Shown here one piece after another: positions 11,236 to 23,490 of a stretch of 64,000 nt of DNA. The number at the start of each line of letters is the position of its first letter. Position 1 is the stretch's first letter. Position numbers and translations under genes: made by a program. Source of the DNA: Kalaharituber pfeilii (Eukaryota; Ascomycota; Pezizomycetes; Pezizales; Pezizaceae); NCBI GenBank assembly GCA_015179045.1, contig WHUZ01000093.1:161916-225915 (forward strand). The letters are read 5' to 3'. Under the pieces are notes generated by a model. That model saw only the letters and a program-made list of their open reading frames with translations. It made no database searches and was not told the origin of the DNA.

Positions 11236-14200
11236 GGTATAAAGGTTATTGTAGGTATTTTAGGACACCGTCCCGGGCCTCATATGCTTTCATAGCTTAT
11301 TAGCCCCTTTATATAGCATACTCTAGTGTGGCGTTTTTTTCCCTTCTCTTGCCTTAGTCTGGTTGCACCTATGCTATCTTTATACGCTTAACAATCAATG
11401 ATTATAAAATTGCATAGTATAACGTGCACTCTTTCTACCATGTCCTATTTGTTTCTATGTATTTCCATTTATTTCCCTCATGTTCTCTTTCTATGTTCTG
11501 TCTCTATGTCCACATGCCTTCGTTACACACGCCTTTGTTTGCCACAGATATTTCTAGCTACTTCCGCAACAACCATATGACTTACACATTCTATTCCTTA
11601 TTTGGCAATATCTACCTTCACTTTGTATCTGAGACTTCAATTATGTATAGGTCTCGAAACGCCTTACGCGTAGTACTCTCCTCACCAATTATCACTGTTA
11701 CTCACCACTTGGTGGCACCCAGTAGTGCATTCGATGCGATCCCCTCAGTTGCGAGTTTGTCGAACTGCCCAATTGACATCTGTTGACTCCTATTATCTTA
11801 TGATACTTGTCCTTCATGTTTGATACTGATTGGTATCCTATTGTTTGGTGCCGTATTGTATGGCAATTTCTTGCGTAGCAACTAGTGGTGAGACCACCGT
11901 GACTAAAGTATTCTTATCATACCTGTTCTTGCACCTAGTGTTACAGTTTCTACGATGATGGTGTAACTTAAGACAACGCTTGGTGCTTGACCTTCGAGGG
12001 ACCTGTCCTGCTGGCGCTTCTTATAGTCAACCCTGCGTGCCTTCTGTATATTGTAATTGCTATCAAGTATCTATGCTAGCTTAACAGAGCTCCAGCAGCT
12101 TCGGCAGTCACATAACTCCATCCATAGCTCCGGTGCGGCCATAACTTCCCCTTATAACTCCGGCCTTAACTGTTTCTCCGAGGTGTGGCTGATTTTCCGA
12201 AAACTCCAGTCCGTGCCTGGGTCACTGTCTTACCGCTCTGACCATTCTGGCATTCCTTGTGATACACGTCCGTGCCCAACCCATCTTTCATTGCCAGACT
12301 GTAGCTATCAGTTGATCAGGCCGAATCTCACTAGCATCTTCACAGGTCAATATGGGTGGATTTCCGCTTCCCAGGTAGACTCTGACACCCAGATTCGGAG
12401 TCACGTGTAACGATAATTAGCTAACGTAAGGAGAGCCTAAAACGAAACAACTAAGCTGAACTCATCCGTTTCTACCAGGTAACACCGGCCAATCTTGGGA
12501 CTGTGACGACAATAGTATTACACTCGGTAGCCTGGACGGGAGAAGACCTTTGTGTGCGCAGACATAATTACCTAGAATCCCTCAGGGCGGCATGCGATCA
12601 CTGATATTAAAAAAATAAAAAAAAAAATTACCTAGAAGGTGTACTAGTACATTATGTAAGGAGACTTGGCCTATGCCTATTCTGGGTGTTTATCGATAAG
12701 AAATATCCCTGTGCAGCCCCCTCTCCATTCTGGTGCTGGACGATCGTGAGGGATCGGAGTTTAACGTAACTCGTCGCGCTGAATCTTGGACAAAAAGTGA
12801 CGGCGTTATTGAAAGCAATTATACAGTAGTATCTCGGCAGTAAGGGTTGTGTTAACGTAAGTATGCCGCTGTCACCACCATTGTACAACTAATGGGATGT
12901 ACTAGTCGCAAATATTGCATCATTGCGAATGTCGACTGTTGACTGATTCAAATAGCCATGCCATCCCAGCAAAATTTACAGATGGAGAATCTTTGCGGTG
13001 CAGTAAGCCGGCCACACGAGCTACAAGTGCACCAGCCCGTTCAAAAGGTTTCCTCTGAGGCCTAGACAACATCGATGGTATTCTATCTCGAGCTTCTGGG
13101 GTCGTGCCGCTAGGACTTACATACTCCCAACGGGCCACGCCTGACGGACCGATGTCTGTGCTGGGCTGAAGGTCTCTGGACCGGTCTAGGCTTGGGCCTC
13201 ATGTAAATTGGCCCGGACGTGCTTGAGCTTTCCTGGGCAGGTCCAAGCTATCCGTATGATAACTGTGAGCGAATATGTAATCTAATGATCGAATTCTCCG
13301 CTTTCCTTTTCAGCATTCGATTGTGATCCCCGTATCAAGGCTTGTTTTTCATGATCCACAGTCATCAACTCATCGCGAAGGATGCAAGAAGCATGAATGT
13401 AGGATGTTGGCGTACTGAGAATTAGATTTTCCAATCTTCTGCCGGCCCACCCGGGCAGCCCAGTGTAGCCTGGAGCAGCCCCGGCCACAAGCTTCTCTCA
13501 CTGGCCTGATTCTGCAAGCCAGATCAGGTCCATAATCTCAAAGGCCGGGCCGGCCCGTTGAGAACGCTGCACTGGGATCTACTGGATTATAAAAATTAGT
13601 ATACTATTCTGTACATATTTCTGGGCGGCGGGGTATTGGAGTGTATAGTTGTATTAGCCTGATCCAGTGGACGGGATTTCTCAGCTCATTATACCATTAT
13701 CACTCATGTTTGTGAGAAGTCTAGTGGATGGAGGATAGGGGATGGGGAACGAGGGCGCGCGAGAGATTCGTTGTGATGTCGGGGTTTGTAGATGCAGATT
13801 AAGTTAGGATCTGAGGTACTGTATGTGGTGGGGTATGTTGGGTGTGCTGAGAGCTACTTAGTACTTAGTCATAGTAGAGTGCATAGTAAGTTAAGTAAGC
13901 ACTAACTGCGCGAATGACAGGGCAGGAAAGAGGTTATGCTGGTACTTGGCGTGTTTGGACCAGGGCCCAGGGGAGACAAAAGCCCGGCCCGCCCCAGGAT
14001 ATAGACCTGCTGGGAGGGATTCTACGACCACATACATACTTGCAGTGCAGTTCGTCTGACGGCCGCATATACCACAGGTAGGTAAGTACTACGTCTTGGT
14101 ATAAGTGTTATATACATAAGCATCTGTCTATCAACCACGCGTCCGTCCGCTCCTCGGCCGATGGCCCAAGTGAGAAGTAACTCTGCTACTTTATATTGAG

Positions 14201-14409
14201 AATGGATGTCAAGTGTGACATCGACATTTTAATGTAGCTTGTATGCGGAAAAAAAAAAAAAAAAAAAAAAAAAAAATAAGTTGCTAGTCGGCATGCCGAA
14301 GTCACTGAGGTTTCAAACACAGAACATCGCATTCTAATCAGCAATGTTCATCGGAATGAGACTAATACAAAGGAAGATACGTACCTTCAGTCCACAAACC
14401 TTGCTCCAA
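11236..14409. other. Intergenic region, no gene recognised
   Basis: AT-rich at 11.2-12.0 kb, more balanced later. Frames such as 11424-11786 and 12057-12410 show no domain and no protein-like composition. A 14253-14276 poly-A run and GC-rich patches (13160-13560, 13960-14000) are present. The last few bases are the 3' side of the TPR-CHAT gene that ends at 14410. Confidence 0.45.
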
Positions 14410-17400
14410 TCATGCGCCCAAATGCATATATGGCGCCCAGCTCAAAGGACGCAACAGAAAATCCTTTCGAGTCTTTAGAATTGCCTCACGGTATGCCCTC
14501 GCAATATCGAAATTGGATGGATTATGCGCTCCGTTCTTCCCTTCAACCAGTAGTCTGTAGAACTCCGTGGCCATCTTGATGCATGCCTTGTCATCTGTCT
14601 GCCACAACGACCCAATGACATGACGGAATCCTGCGAGCTGGAACGAGCTGGCGATATGTACAACCTCATCTAGAATTTTGGAGTTGGCGTTCAGCTCTGC
14701 GGTGCTGCATGCGGAAAGATAGGCAACCCTTGCAGTGCTTAGACGTAGAGAGGCAATCCTTTCCACTGAGAGTGCATCGGCTTGTTCCACTTCATCCGCA
14801 GCACCATGTTTAACAAGAAGTAGAGCGCTTTCCGAGGGATTCCGGGAGTTTGCGATGCCGTGGCAGGCAAAGTGAGCCATGGTCGATCTTGGAAGCTCTC
14901 TCAGTACCTCCGTGACATTCGGGCGTTGCAGGACTCTACAGGATGGTACCAGGGCTTCAATCTGACTAGTTTCCTCCTCGACGTTCAAATCGTCTTCACC
15001 GGGTGTTGTAGGCATTGAGACTATAAGCAAATTATGGCGGTGCAATAATGACCCTGCCTCATTGACAAGAGCGGCCTCAACTTGAGTTCCTGCCGCCCGC
15101 TGAGCAGCAGTCTGACGAGAGTACAAGAGAGCCCTTATTGTAGGAGTATACGAAGGTATACAGTACTTGAGTGTCGATTCCGGAGCTTTTCCTGGCTTCA
15201 AGTTGCTGCCATAAAGCCCCGCCGCGTGAAGGGGGGCTGTCGCCATCAATCCCACGCCGATCCACCAGAGTCGACCGAGCTTTCTTCTTTGACAAGCTTT
15301 ATCTCCACTAGCTGCAGTTTGCACCAGACCTAATGCCTGCAAAACTGGGCAAACAGCCGCCTGCCAAAGCCACGGAAGCCAGACAGCCCTCAATTTCTCG
15401 TTTATTTGGCCTTGGGTTGATTTGGAGATATTTTGTATAGCCTGGTTTAGATCGTGTATGTAGCTCTCTGCTGCGCGGTACTCTAGCGAGGGTAACGGAA
15501 GACTCTGAATAGAGTCCCGTGTGACTATGATAGCATCGCTTCGCAGCTCCGTAACGTTCAAAATCACGATAGGACCGTTTGCTGCGACAGACGCTGTCAT
15601 TTCTTTCTCCGAAACAGTTTGCAAGAAGCCCTCAAATTTTGGGAGCCGTCGGATTTCAGCAATTACCTCGTCTAATTCTCGGAACATCTGTTTCCGCCGT
15701 CTAACATCATTGGCTCGTTCCGGTGAATCGGCCTCTGCACAAAGGGTTTCGAATCTTGCAGCAACCTCAGGATATGCGGAGGTCAATTCCGATATATCGC
15801 TCCTGTAGTCCAAAAGATGACCGCTGGTAACACAGCGGCCAATCTCCAGCAGCCGTAGAGCTTCGAAAGGCGACCGTCCCACCTCTAAAGATACTGCAGC
15901 AGCTATAGAAGACATTTTCGAAAGCTTTTCCAGAATGTGCTGTTGGTCGCCTCTCCCAAGCGATCTCGATGTTGCTACAGGGATGAGTTCAACAGCTTTC
16001 CGAAGTACTGTCTCAACTTGGGTGAAATCCTGCTGAGGATGAGTGATGAAGGTTCCGGCGTAGAGTAACGCAGCTTGCAGCCGAACTGGCAGTGGAGCTG
16101 ATAAACAGCACCAAGCCCCATGATAGCTCTCTAATACTCGTTTCAGATCATCGATGTTTTGACGCACGAGGTACCGTCTATAGAGGGAGATCGCAAGATT
16201 CACCAGAAAGGTTGCGTAGTGGCGATCATTATCAGGGCAAACATCTACAGAATTCTGTGCATTTGTGATTGCCTCTTCCAGATTTTTGAGTTCCGCATCT
16301 GAGCCCGGAGTCGCGTCATTTAACATCAACGCTGCGTAGTGGCCTTGCATCACGGCTAGATTATTTAAAACTGCGGCTGCGTCTGGGTGATTCAAGTTTG
16401 GGACGGATTCTATGGCTTGTTTCGCCTTTCCAATCGCTGCCTCTAAATCGGACAAAGTGCCGCTTTTCGTGAAGTATTTATCCCTCATCATTGTGGCGAG
16501 GTTACTCAACAGGCAAAAACGTAGATACCCGTCAACTGGACCTGAAGGGTTGGCGGCATCTGTTCCTAGTGTCATCGCGCGTTCCAAATCCTCGGGGTTG
16601 CCCATGCGCTTATGCCTGGCTTGCAGAAAACCAGCCAAATGGCCAATGCACTTCGCATAAATTGGAAGAGACCGCTGCCCGGCTGGTGTTGCTGAGATGG
16701 CTTCCTGGGCTCTCGCGATTGCGCCTTCGAGGTCTGCAATGTCCATTGTTGCTTCATACCGACTGTTGAGGTGCACAGATAAGTCCAATAAACAGCTTGC
16801 ATGAAGGGGGAGGTCCTCCAACGATGCTCGTACAGCTAGTTCAGCGTTGTCCACGGCAGAATCGAAATCAGCAGTCTTCCCAGTGCTAGTTGCACGATTT
16901 GCATATGATGAAGCCAGAGCTTGAAAACATCTAGCCCGGATAACAGATTTGGTTGGGATGTCTGCATTGCCATCGATAACTTCCTTGAGAATAGCAGCTG
17001 CGGCATCTAGGTCTGCTAGACTCCTCGTGTGCTCATATCTCCAATTCAGCAAACCCCCAAGTAGATATGCAACGTTTGGCTGGCGTACAGCGCAGTTAGG
17101 AGTTAGCAGTACTGCCTCCTCCATGGCTAAGATTGCACGTTGCAAATCATCCAAATTAAGAGTAGAAAAATATTTTGCCTCCATGCCGGTAGCTAACGCA
17201 ACAAGGCCCCCTACTCGTCTGGAATTCTTTTCCGGAGTGAGCTTTAAAGACTCTTCTGCACAAGAAAGAGCCAGGTCTAGTTCGGGATCCAGTTGTGTTG
17301 CTCTGTAGCTATGAATTAGAATCATTGCAAGATTTGACAGATGTTTGTGGCGGTCATAATGGCCGGGCCCCAGGGTAACTGCCTCTGTCGCTCGAGCGAT

Positions 17401-18255
17401 TCCTATTTTTAAATCCTTAGGATCTAGGAGTAGGCTATATCTATCTTTTAGAGCTGTTGCTGAATTGCTCAAAACGACTATACGCTCCGGATGGTCAATT
17501 GGAGTAACTTTCAAGGCATCTTCAAATGCGTTAATGGCATGGTCTAAGGCTTCTTTGGTCTGGGTGCCCTGGTACTTTCTATGCAGAAGAAGTCCATAAT
17601 TGTGCAGGTGAATGAACCGTTCAGGGTCGCTGGTGGGAAACAATTCAAGTGCCTCACGCGCGTGGATAAGGGAAGCCTCTAAATCCGACAAATCCAACGT
17701 GAGTTTATATCGGTCTTCTAAGTGATTTGAAAGTGTGAACAGGTATTGTGGATAACGTGGATCCCCTGGAGACGTGATCGCAATTGCCTCTTTACCGCAA
17801 CGAATCGCACCATCGAGGTCCGACAGTTCTCCCAGCATACGGTGTCGGGAACTTAGAAGTTGCCCAAACCTGGCTAGGTAGTCAGCTCGACGCGGATTAC
17901 CACTCGGTATAGTCTGCACGGCTTTCTCGATATGAAAAATGGCTTCCTTAAAATGTTCATAACTGTTCGTTCTTTGACATCGGGCTATCCAGAAGTTTCC
18001 CATTGAGGCAAAGATCTCTGCCTGCACCACCGCCTGCTCTGTCGAATCTTGGATGTCCTCCAGATGGTGTAGACCGTACTCGCAAAGATCCAATATTCTT
18101 TGAAAGACAACACCGTCATCGCCTTCCGTTTGCAGGTAAGAATGAATCAATGTGATACGAGCAATCTCGCGCGCCGATTGGAACTTTGTTAACGAAATTC
18201 CTGCTGCCGCTTGCTCGGCTTGAAAGGTTGAGACTACGGTGTCGATGGGATCCAT
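14410..18255 (-). CDS. TPR-CHAT caspase-like protease (intact)
   Basis: The single-exon frame encodes 1281 residues. Residues about 60-790 are degenerate TPR repeats of the type '-DL--AI--A-EA', each about 45-55 residues. A bridging helical region follows. The C-terminal CHAT domain (clan CD, same fold as caspases and separase) spans about 960-1281. The dyad is intact: HFACHG with His1132, and YLSACSTAE with Cys1183, followed by the conserved GFRHVIGSLWQTDD segment; the domain ends with SWAPYMHLGA at the usual position. TPR-CHAT proteases are known as regulated proteases (for example Csx29 of type III-E CRISPR), and CHAT genes neighbour gasdermins in bacteria and fungi. The gene is divergent from the gasdermin-like gene at 19559, with about 1.3 kb between them, which suggests co-regulation and a protease-substrate pair. 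ATG 18255 is the first in frame. Domain call firm; substrate inferred. Confidence 0.93.
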   Translation of the reverse strand: MDPIDTVVSTFQAEQAAAGISLTKFQSAREIARITLIHSYLQTEGDDGVVFQRILDLCEYGLHHLEDIQDSTEQAVVQAEIFASMGNFWIARCQRTNSYEHFKEAIFHIEKAVQTIPSGNPRRADYLARFGQLLSSRHRMLGELSDLDGAIRCGKEAIAITSPGDPRYPQYLFTLSNHLEDRYKLTLDLSDLEASLIHAREALELFPTSDPERFIHLHNYGLLLHRKYQGTQTKEALDHAINAFEDALKVTPIDHPERIVVLSNSATALKDRYSLLLDPKDLKIGIARATEAVTLGPGHYDRHKHLSNLAMILIHSYRATQLDPELDLALSCAEESLKLTPEKNSRRVGGLVALATGMEAKYFSTLNLDDLQRAILAMEEAVLLTPNCAVRQPNVAYLLGGLLNWRYEHTRSLADLDAAAAILKEVIDGNADIPTKSVIRARCFQALASSYANRATSTGKTADFDSAVDNAELAVRASLEDLPLHASCLLDLSVHLNSRYEATMDIADLEGAIARAQEAISATPAGQRSLPIYAKCIGHLAGFLQARHKRMGNPEDLERAMTLGTDAANPSGPVDGYLRFCLLSNLATMMRDKYFTKSGTLSDLEAAIGKAKQAIESVPNLNHPDAAAVLNNLAVMQGHYAALMLNDATPGSDAELKNLEEAITNAQNSVDVCPDNDRHYATFLVNLAISLYRRYLVRQNIDDLKRVLESYHGAWCCLSAPLPVRLQAALLYAGTFITHPQQDFTQVETVLRKAVELIPVATSRSLGRGDQQHILEKLSKMSSIAAAVSLEVGRSPFEALRLLEIGRCVTSGHLLDYRSDISELTSAYPEVAARFETLCAEADSPERANDVRRRKQMFRELDEVIAEIRRLPKFEGFLQTVSEKEMTASVAANGPIVILNVTELRSDAIIVTRDSIQSLPLPSLEYRAAESYIHDLNQAIQNISKSTQGQINEKLRAVWLPWLWQAAVCPVLQALGLVQTAASGDKACQRRKLGRLWWIGVGLMATAPLHAAGLYGSNLKPGKAPESTLKYCIPSYTPTIRALLYSRQTAAQRAAGTQVEAALVNEAGSLLHRHNLLIVSMPTTPGEDDLNVEEETSQIEALVPSCRVLQRPNVTEVLRELPRSTMAHFACHGIANSRNPSESALLLVKHGAADEVEQADALSVERIASLRLSTARVAYLSACSTAELNANSKILDEVVHIASSFQLAGFRHVIGSLWQTDDKACIKMATEFYRLLVEGKNGAHNPSNFDIARAYREAILKTRKDFLLRPLSWAPYMHLGA

Positions 18256-19558
18256 TGAATTCTGCTCCCATTATAGTTGTTAGGCATCAGTCTCAATCAA
18301 TACGTCCTTCAGAAGTCCAGACACTACCAAGAGCTCTCAACAATTTAGAGGACTTTGCATCTACCTTTGAAGCTGTCTTTGACCTTTTGTGGAATATACC
18401 ATAAAAAAAGGGTCAACGGAACTACTGGATGACGCTCTGTCATCACGAAAAGACATAAGTCTACTGTTCATTAGCCGTAAGATGCACGTTGTCATACCTT
18501 GATTGTTCAGCTGAACGAGAATACTCGCACTTCGGATGATAGGTGGGAGAAAGCTGGGTCCGCAAACCTTTCCAGGATATTGTTTAAGTGGAGTTGAGCA
18601 CCTATTCCTGGATTGCACCTAAAATGAAGGCGAAACCATTCTGAGATCTGTGAAACATAACCGAAGTTCGGGACTGGAAAAGCAAGCTTCCCATTCAGCC
18701 GCAGTTTAGATTATGGCACGCTGCAGGCTGTGGATAGCCGATCCCCAGTTATTCTGCATAGAACACCACGGTATCTGAAGCCAATTGGCCAGCTGTTATC
18801 TACTAGCTCCCTACTTGGCTTGCCACTGTGGGCCAGAGTATGCCCGTCTGGAAATCGATATCACATTACGAGCCCGTCCAGTCAGCCTTGTTGCGGGGGA
18901 CGATGTTCTGCAAAGCGCCATTAGTCATGATCAGTACACTCTTTAAAATTTGACCGTGTATCACAGACAGTCCAGTTAGAGCCTCCACTGTATCTACCCC
19001 GCTCCAGCATGCCATTCTGCTTCCTTCCTCGTAGCTTTGTACAGATAAAAACGTTGCATTTTGTCTAAAATACAGTTGCGGATAGAAAGCCAGAGTTTAG
19101 CTTTCATTTCAGAGTGTTATTGCTAGTGGACAATCGCTTTAAAGTGCTGCCTACAATTAGCTTAAGTCTCATATGTGATTGGCTATGGTATGGGGCCGCG
19201 ATCCTAAGATAATACTGTACTATGGGATAGAGTACTCTCAGAATCTCAGGTTAAGGACCAAAAACTCTTACTAAATTCTCAAAACCCTTGCAATTTTCGG
19301 TGCAGCTGAAAGCTGGCGGCCGAAACCATGCATATATTTGCCATCGAAAAAAGCAAACCTGTCATATAGTGATTATATGGAATCTGAGCGATACCCTTGG
19401 AACATCTCGATGAGTGGAGGAAACATTTCTAATACTAATGAGCCTCACTTTAGCAATGGTGTAACCCCAAAACGGTTATAAGGCTAGGTCATGGACATTT
19501 CTTAGCGGCGGCAATGATATTCCTGAAAACCAGAGGTTCAAAATCTCAGAGTACGCAT
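18256..19558. promoter_or_regulatory. Shared divergent upstream region
   Basis: This 1.3 kb segment separates the start codons of the TPR-CHAT gene (minus) and the gasdermin-like gene (plus), so it must contain both promoters. No gene is recognised inside it. A CCAAT-type motif in reverse (GATTGGCT, about 19179) is present. The same head-to-head geometry recurs at the 49.5-50.5 kb locus. Confidence 0.5.
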
Positions 19559-20470
19559 ATGGCTGCAGTCAATCCCATCTTGCTCCTGAACAACTTGATC
19601 CTCGTCCCAGATGCTCTGCAACTCGGGCGTTTTGTTCGTAGCATTGAGCAACCGCACCAAGATTTCTGCTCCGTTCTCGACTCCGCGATTCCCCCAACAG
19701 CAGTTATCGACAACACGTTGTCGGACTTCCAGGCAGCAACCAAGCACAGCTCCTCGTCGTCATTTCTCGCAAAATTGACAAAGCTATTTTCTAGCACTTT
19801 TAGCAATGAAAACACAACAAGTCTAGACTTGAGTGCCAAGATCCTGCGGACGTACCAGCTGAAGAACTCTCGGACCTGGTTCTATGAGGCACTCAAGCAC
19901 CGCGAAGCAAAGGAATGGATCGAGAACGCAATTAGGGACGGGGTAAACGCTTATTTCATTGTGGGTTATCATACCGTTCAGGAACTCAAGGTGTGCCACC
20001 AGGGCGAGAATAAAGGCATAGTGGCTGGAGGGGTGTCTTTGGAACCCAACATGGCGCTTGGTCTCGGGGTAGTTCCAGATACGTTGAACGCTACAGTTTC
20101 GGGAACCAAGAAAGACGAGCACTCTGGTAAGTTAAGCTTTACGGCCGGTACATCGTCCGAGCACGCGTTCGGTATACAGTATCGAAAACTCAAATTTAGA
20201 TGGTTTTCAAGCAAAACAGTGGAACAGGCTAAGCTGGAGGAAGGGAACAGCTGGAAGGTCCTGTGGAATTTGCGAGGGTCGAAAAAGGATGAGGATGATG
20301 TGGTTGAGGTGGAATTTGATGAAGGGGACGACGGCGAGGGGGGGTTGGGTGATTGGAAAAAACAGGTGCTGGAGAATGGGTTTTGCTATGTATTTCAGGA
20401 GGATGATGGCTCCGGCGAGGATGAGCAGGAGGAAGATGAGGAAGATATGTATGAGGACGAAGAGCAATAA
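19559..20470 (+). CDS. Gasdermin-like pore-forming protein, paralogue 1
   Basis: About 303 residues from ATG 19559. An in-frame ATG at 19514 exists, but 19559 aligns with the start of the paralogue at 50453. Shared landmarks between the two: an N-terminal LILVPDALQLGRFV / SYLLPENAVEIGLFV segment followed by IE-P--DF; a mid-protein LKNS...W(I/L)--AIR block; NAYFIVGYHT / NVYLVVGLKT; and YRKLKFRWFSSK / FRRVKFSFFSRQ followed by W-V. This pattern matches what I recall of fungal gasdermins (RCD-1 / HET-Q1 type), whose N-terminal fold forms membrane pores after cleavage of a short C-terminal tail. Here the tail is strikingly acidic (from about residue 250, ending in runs of Glu/Asp). No intron or lesion is seen. 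Head-to-head with an intact CHAT protease. Family call is by motif memory only. Confidence 0.65.
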   Translation: MAAVNPILLLNNLILVPDALQLGRFVRSIEQPHQDFCSVLDSAIPPTAVIDNTLSDFQAATKHSSSSSFLAKLTKLFSSTFSNENTTSLDLSAKILRTYQLKNSRTWFYEALKHREAKEWIENAIRDGVNAYFIVGYHTVQELKVCHQGENKGIVAGGVSLEPNMALGLGVVPDTLNATVSGTKKDEHSGKLSFTAGTSSEHAFGIQYRKLKFRWFSSKTVEQAKLEEGNSWKVLWNLRGSKKDEDDVVEVEFDEGDDGEGGLGDWKKQVLENGFCYVFQEDDGSGEDEQEEDEEDMYEDEEQ

Positions 20471-23400
20471 TGGGGCGGTTTCAGGCTTTGTTGGTTGGAT
20501 TGGCTAGCGTTGGGTTGTTTGACTAGGGCTTCAAGCAAAGACAGGTAGATACTGTGAAGAGAGAGAGGTAGAGAGAGAAGGAGAGAGAAGGAGAGAGAGA
20601 AGGAGAGGAGAGAGAGATGAGAGTGAAGAGGGTGGGGTGCCGTACTTCCTATGATGCTGGTACATCCTACATCCGGCTCAGGTACTGTTACTCAATTAGC
20701 GTTCAATGCTGTAAAACCACATATAGGACTGCAGTCTTTGACACTGAACATCGGAAAATGCCTATGCGGTTTGATAGTCATCGCCATAATAAAAAGCGGT
20801 TCTTTCACAGCTTCCACAGCGTGCAAACTATCAATCTTGATCATCTTATAAGCCTTTTTGGTTACCAAGTTGACATTGCCTTGGCACAATTTTAAAGCGG
20901 CTAACGTACTTATTCAGGTCTTGACAGGAGACTATACTTATTTGAATAAGTAAATTTACCTCGTCGCGGCACCGTAGTTTGCCAACGACGACTACATTTG
21001 TTGCAATACAACCATAACTGCTCACAACAATCGCTTCCTGAAGTCAATGGTCTTGCGTATTCCCTGGCATCGTTTACGGATCAATCAACCTTCCAAAGAT
21101 TTAGGCTCATACCAAAGATATCAATTTCCTGCAAAAAATGGGATGAAGATTCCAGCAGCCCCAGGGGCAACCGTGTCCCCCTCCGCCACTTCGTCCCTCC
21201 CGCCCTCACCTCCACCGCCGACAGCTCCTCCGACAGTCCCCCCGAGAAGCTATAGCCAATCGGGTTTTTTATGGTACGTGGAGTACCATATCGGTCCCAA
21301 CCTCTCTTTTACGGTTAGATCTGGGACGCCACCCCTGTCGTTCCCTGACTGCCTACCTTGGAAAGCAAGACACTGTGGTACAGCCGGTCAGCATCAATCC
21401 CCCATAGTCCCACATGTACTTTACACGTCCATTCGTTTCGTTGCTGTCAATCTCTGTCCGATCCACACATCCACACATCCACCTCTTGCCATCATCAATC
21501 GCCCATAGTTCCATACTCTCATACAGCCCTAGAGCACTCTCCGTGATTCCACATATTCTTCCCTCCGCTTCGTCTGATTTTTGTTTCGGTGTAAGTCCAC
21601 TATATCTTTCTGACAAGTGAGTTCAAGTTTAGTTGCCGAGATGTAAGCTAATGACGTATTAATCGTCGGTTGGCGAGCAATGGGATTGGTAATGTCTATA
21701 TCAAAAATTATCAGAGGTTGTTTCCGTCATTCATTCAGCTCTACAAAGACAAGTCTCAAGTTGTCAACTTTTCTAATAATTTCCATAACTAAACGGCTTT
21801 ACAGAGAAGTTCTGTCGAAGAAATTGACAAGGATATCCGGGGTGACGGGGGAGGGGAGGGGGGCGGGAATAGGATTCCCGATGAAGGGACTATTGCTGGG
21901 AAATTCATTGCCATAGAAGGGGTAAGTGGTTCGAAACATACTTTCGCTCGCATAGAAGTATACTAGCTAGGTAGCAGAACATCAATATGCAGCAGGTTCA
22001 AATGGTCGCCATCTAGTCAAAAGTTGACGAAGGCTACTACAGGATGGAGGCAGGCTTTAAGGGCCTGAATGACTGGATCAGGCTCCTCTTAGGCAGTTGT
22101 TTGTTCGGTGTTTGTTTTATAATTTAGTGTTTAAGGCTTATTTTACTGATATCTTTATTAGATCGGCCTCAAATTTTACTACGATGGGAAAGTCAACCAA
22201 CAGTTCAAGACGGAGATTCGGGATGCCAGATATGCGCGCCGGCCCGACGGGGGCTGAGAGATAGCTATGGGGGTTAAAAAGGAGGGCCAATGCTTCTTTC
22301 CGCGTTTTCATGCTATCAATTGGGTTGGCTTCGAGTGTCGTATTGGCGGCGTTTGGTCCTCCTTTGCTAAATTTCTTTTTTTTTGTATGGGTACAAAAAT
22401 TGGATGTAATAAAGTGGGTTGAAAATAGTATGCTGCGATGGTTCAACTAACAGGACGGACAAACCTAACTAAAGACTTTTTTTTTCTCTTTTTTGATCAC
22501 GTACCCCGCATACAGGCTAATAATATTACCAGATTGAGATAATTGACTCCTCTAAAGATATCAGGTATTTTAGGTATATTAAGTATATTAAGCATATTGA
22601 CTACTTGCATAGAATACTAGGCATATTGAGCACATCAAGTATATTGAATATATATATGAAATATTAGGTATATAAAAATATTGAGTATATATAATAAATA
22701 ATTTATTCTGGGCATATTAAGTATATCAAGTGCTTATATATGTGGGATATTAGATATATTGGGTACATGTAGTATGTTGAGTAAGGGTATAGGATAGCTA
22801 TTTACATTCAGAAGGGCTATTTTTTCCCCTTTTTCTATTTTTTCTGGGAGGGGGGAGGGGAGGAGAAATGCCACCAACGTTTCCCCATCAATAATATGCT
22901 AAAGATCACTGGAAGGATGACAACGAGTTCTTCAATAGAGCCAAGGGATAACCTCCGGATGAACCTCCCAGCGACCCTCACGATCATATGAAAATCGGCG
23001 CTGCATAAATAAAAACAAAAGGAAATGAATTTGGGACCATTCAAATGGAGGATAAAAGTAAGTGTCCTTGTTTGTCTACTTATGTACCGGTACGTACAGA
23101 GGGAGCAACAGAATTAGAATAACGATCATATATCGAAAATAAGATCATTTTCCACTCTCAGCCATGTATAACCACTTCCGAGCCTCACCATTCAACTTCC
23201 CACACCGGAACCCTTGTTATACCGGATATCCACAGCATGCTACAAAGGATCCAGTGACTATGCAGCACAACGGCATAGCTCTATTTCTTCGGTATAGCGA
23301 GCTTCCAAGCGCGATGATGCAGGCTACAGTTTGTGGTAAAGGTTCACTCGACTAAACCCTGTGAGTCTGAGTTGCTGCGATAACGAGCGACTGGGGACAT

Positions 23401-23490
23401 CGATATCGGGGATCCAGAAAGCTGTGCAGAAGGGTGACGTTAACAACGCGGGAAACAGCTAGCTCTACTGATTGTTATCAAAATGGAAGA
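20471..23490. other. Intergenic, simple repeats and AT-rich degenerate repeats
   Basis: A GA-rich microsatellite lies at about 20555-20620 just past the gasdermin stop. From 22550 to 22800 there is an AT-rich patch built from degenerate copies of words like AAGTATATTG. A T run at about 22477 followed by GATCACGTACCCCGCATACA is another LINE-type 3' end in antisense (to about 22520). A pogo-like terminal fragment, CCCTTGTTATACCGGAT, sits at about 23208. No gene is recognised. Confidence 0.5.

Noticed and set aside
20998..21508. 153-residue Pro-rich plus-strand frame after gasdermin-like gene 1
   Set aside because: No domain, three overlapping frames of similar length, no start context; treated as intergenic.
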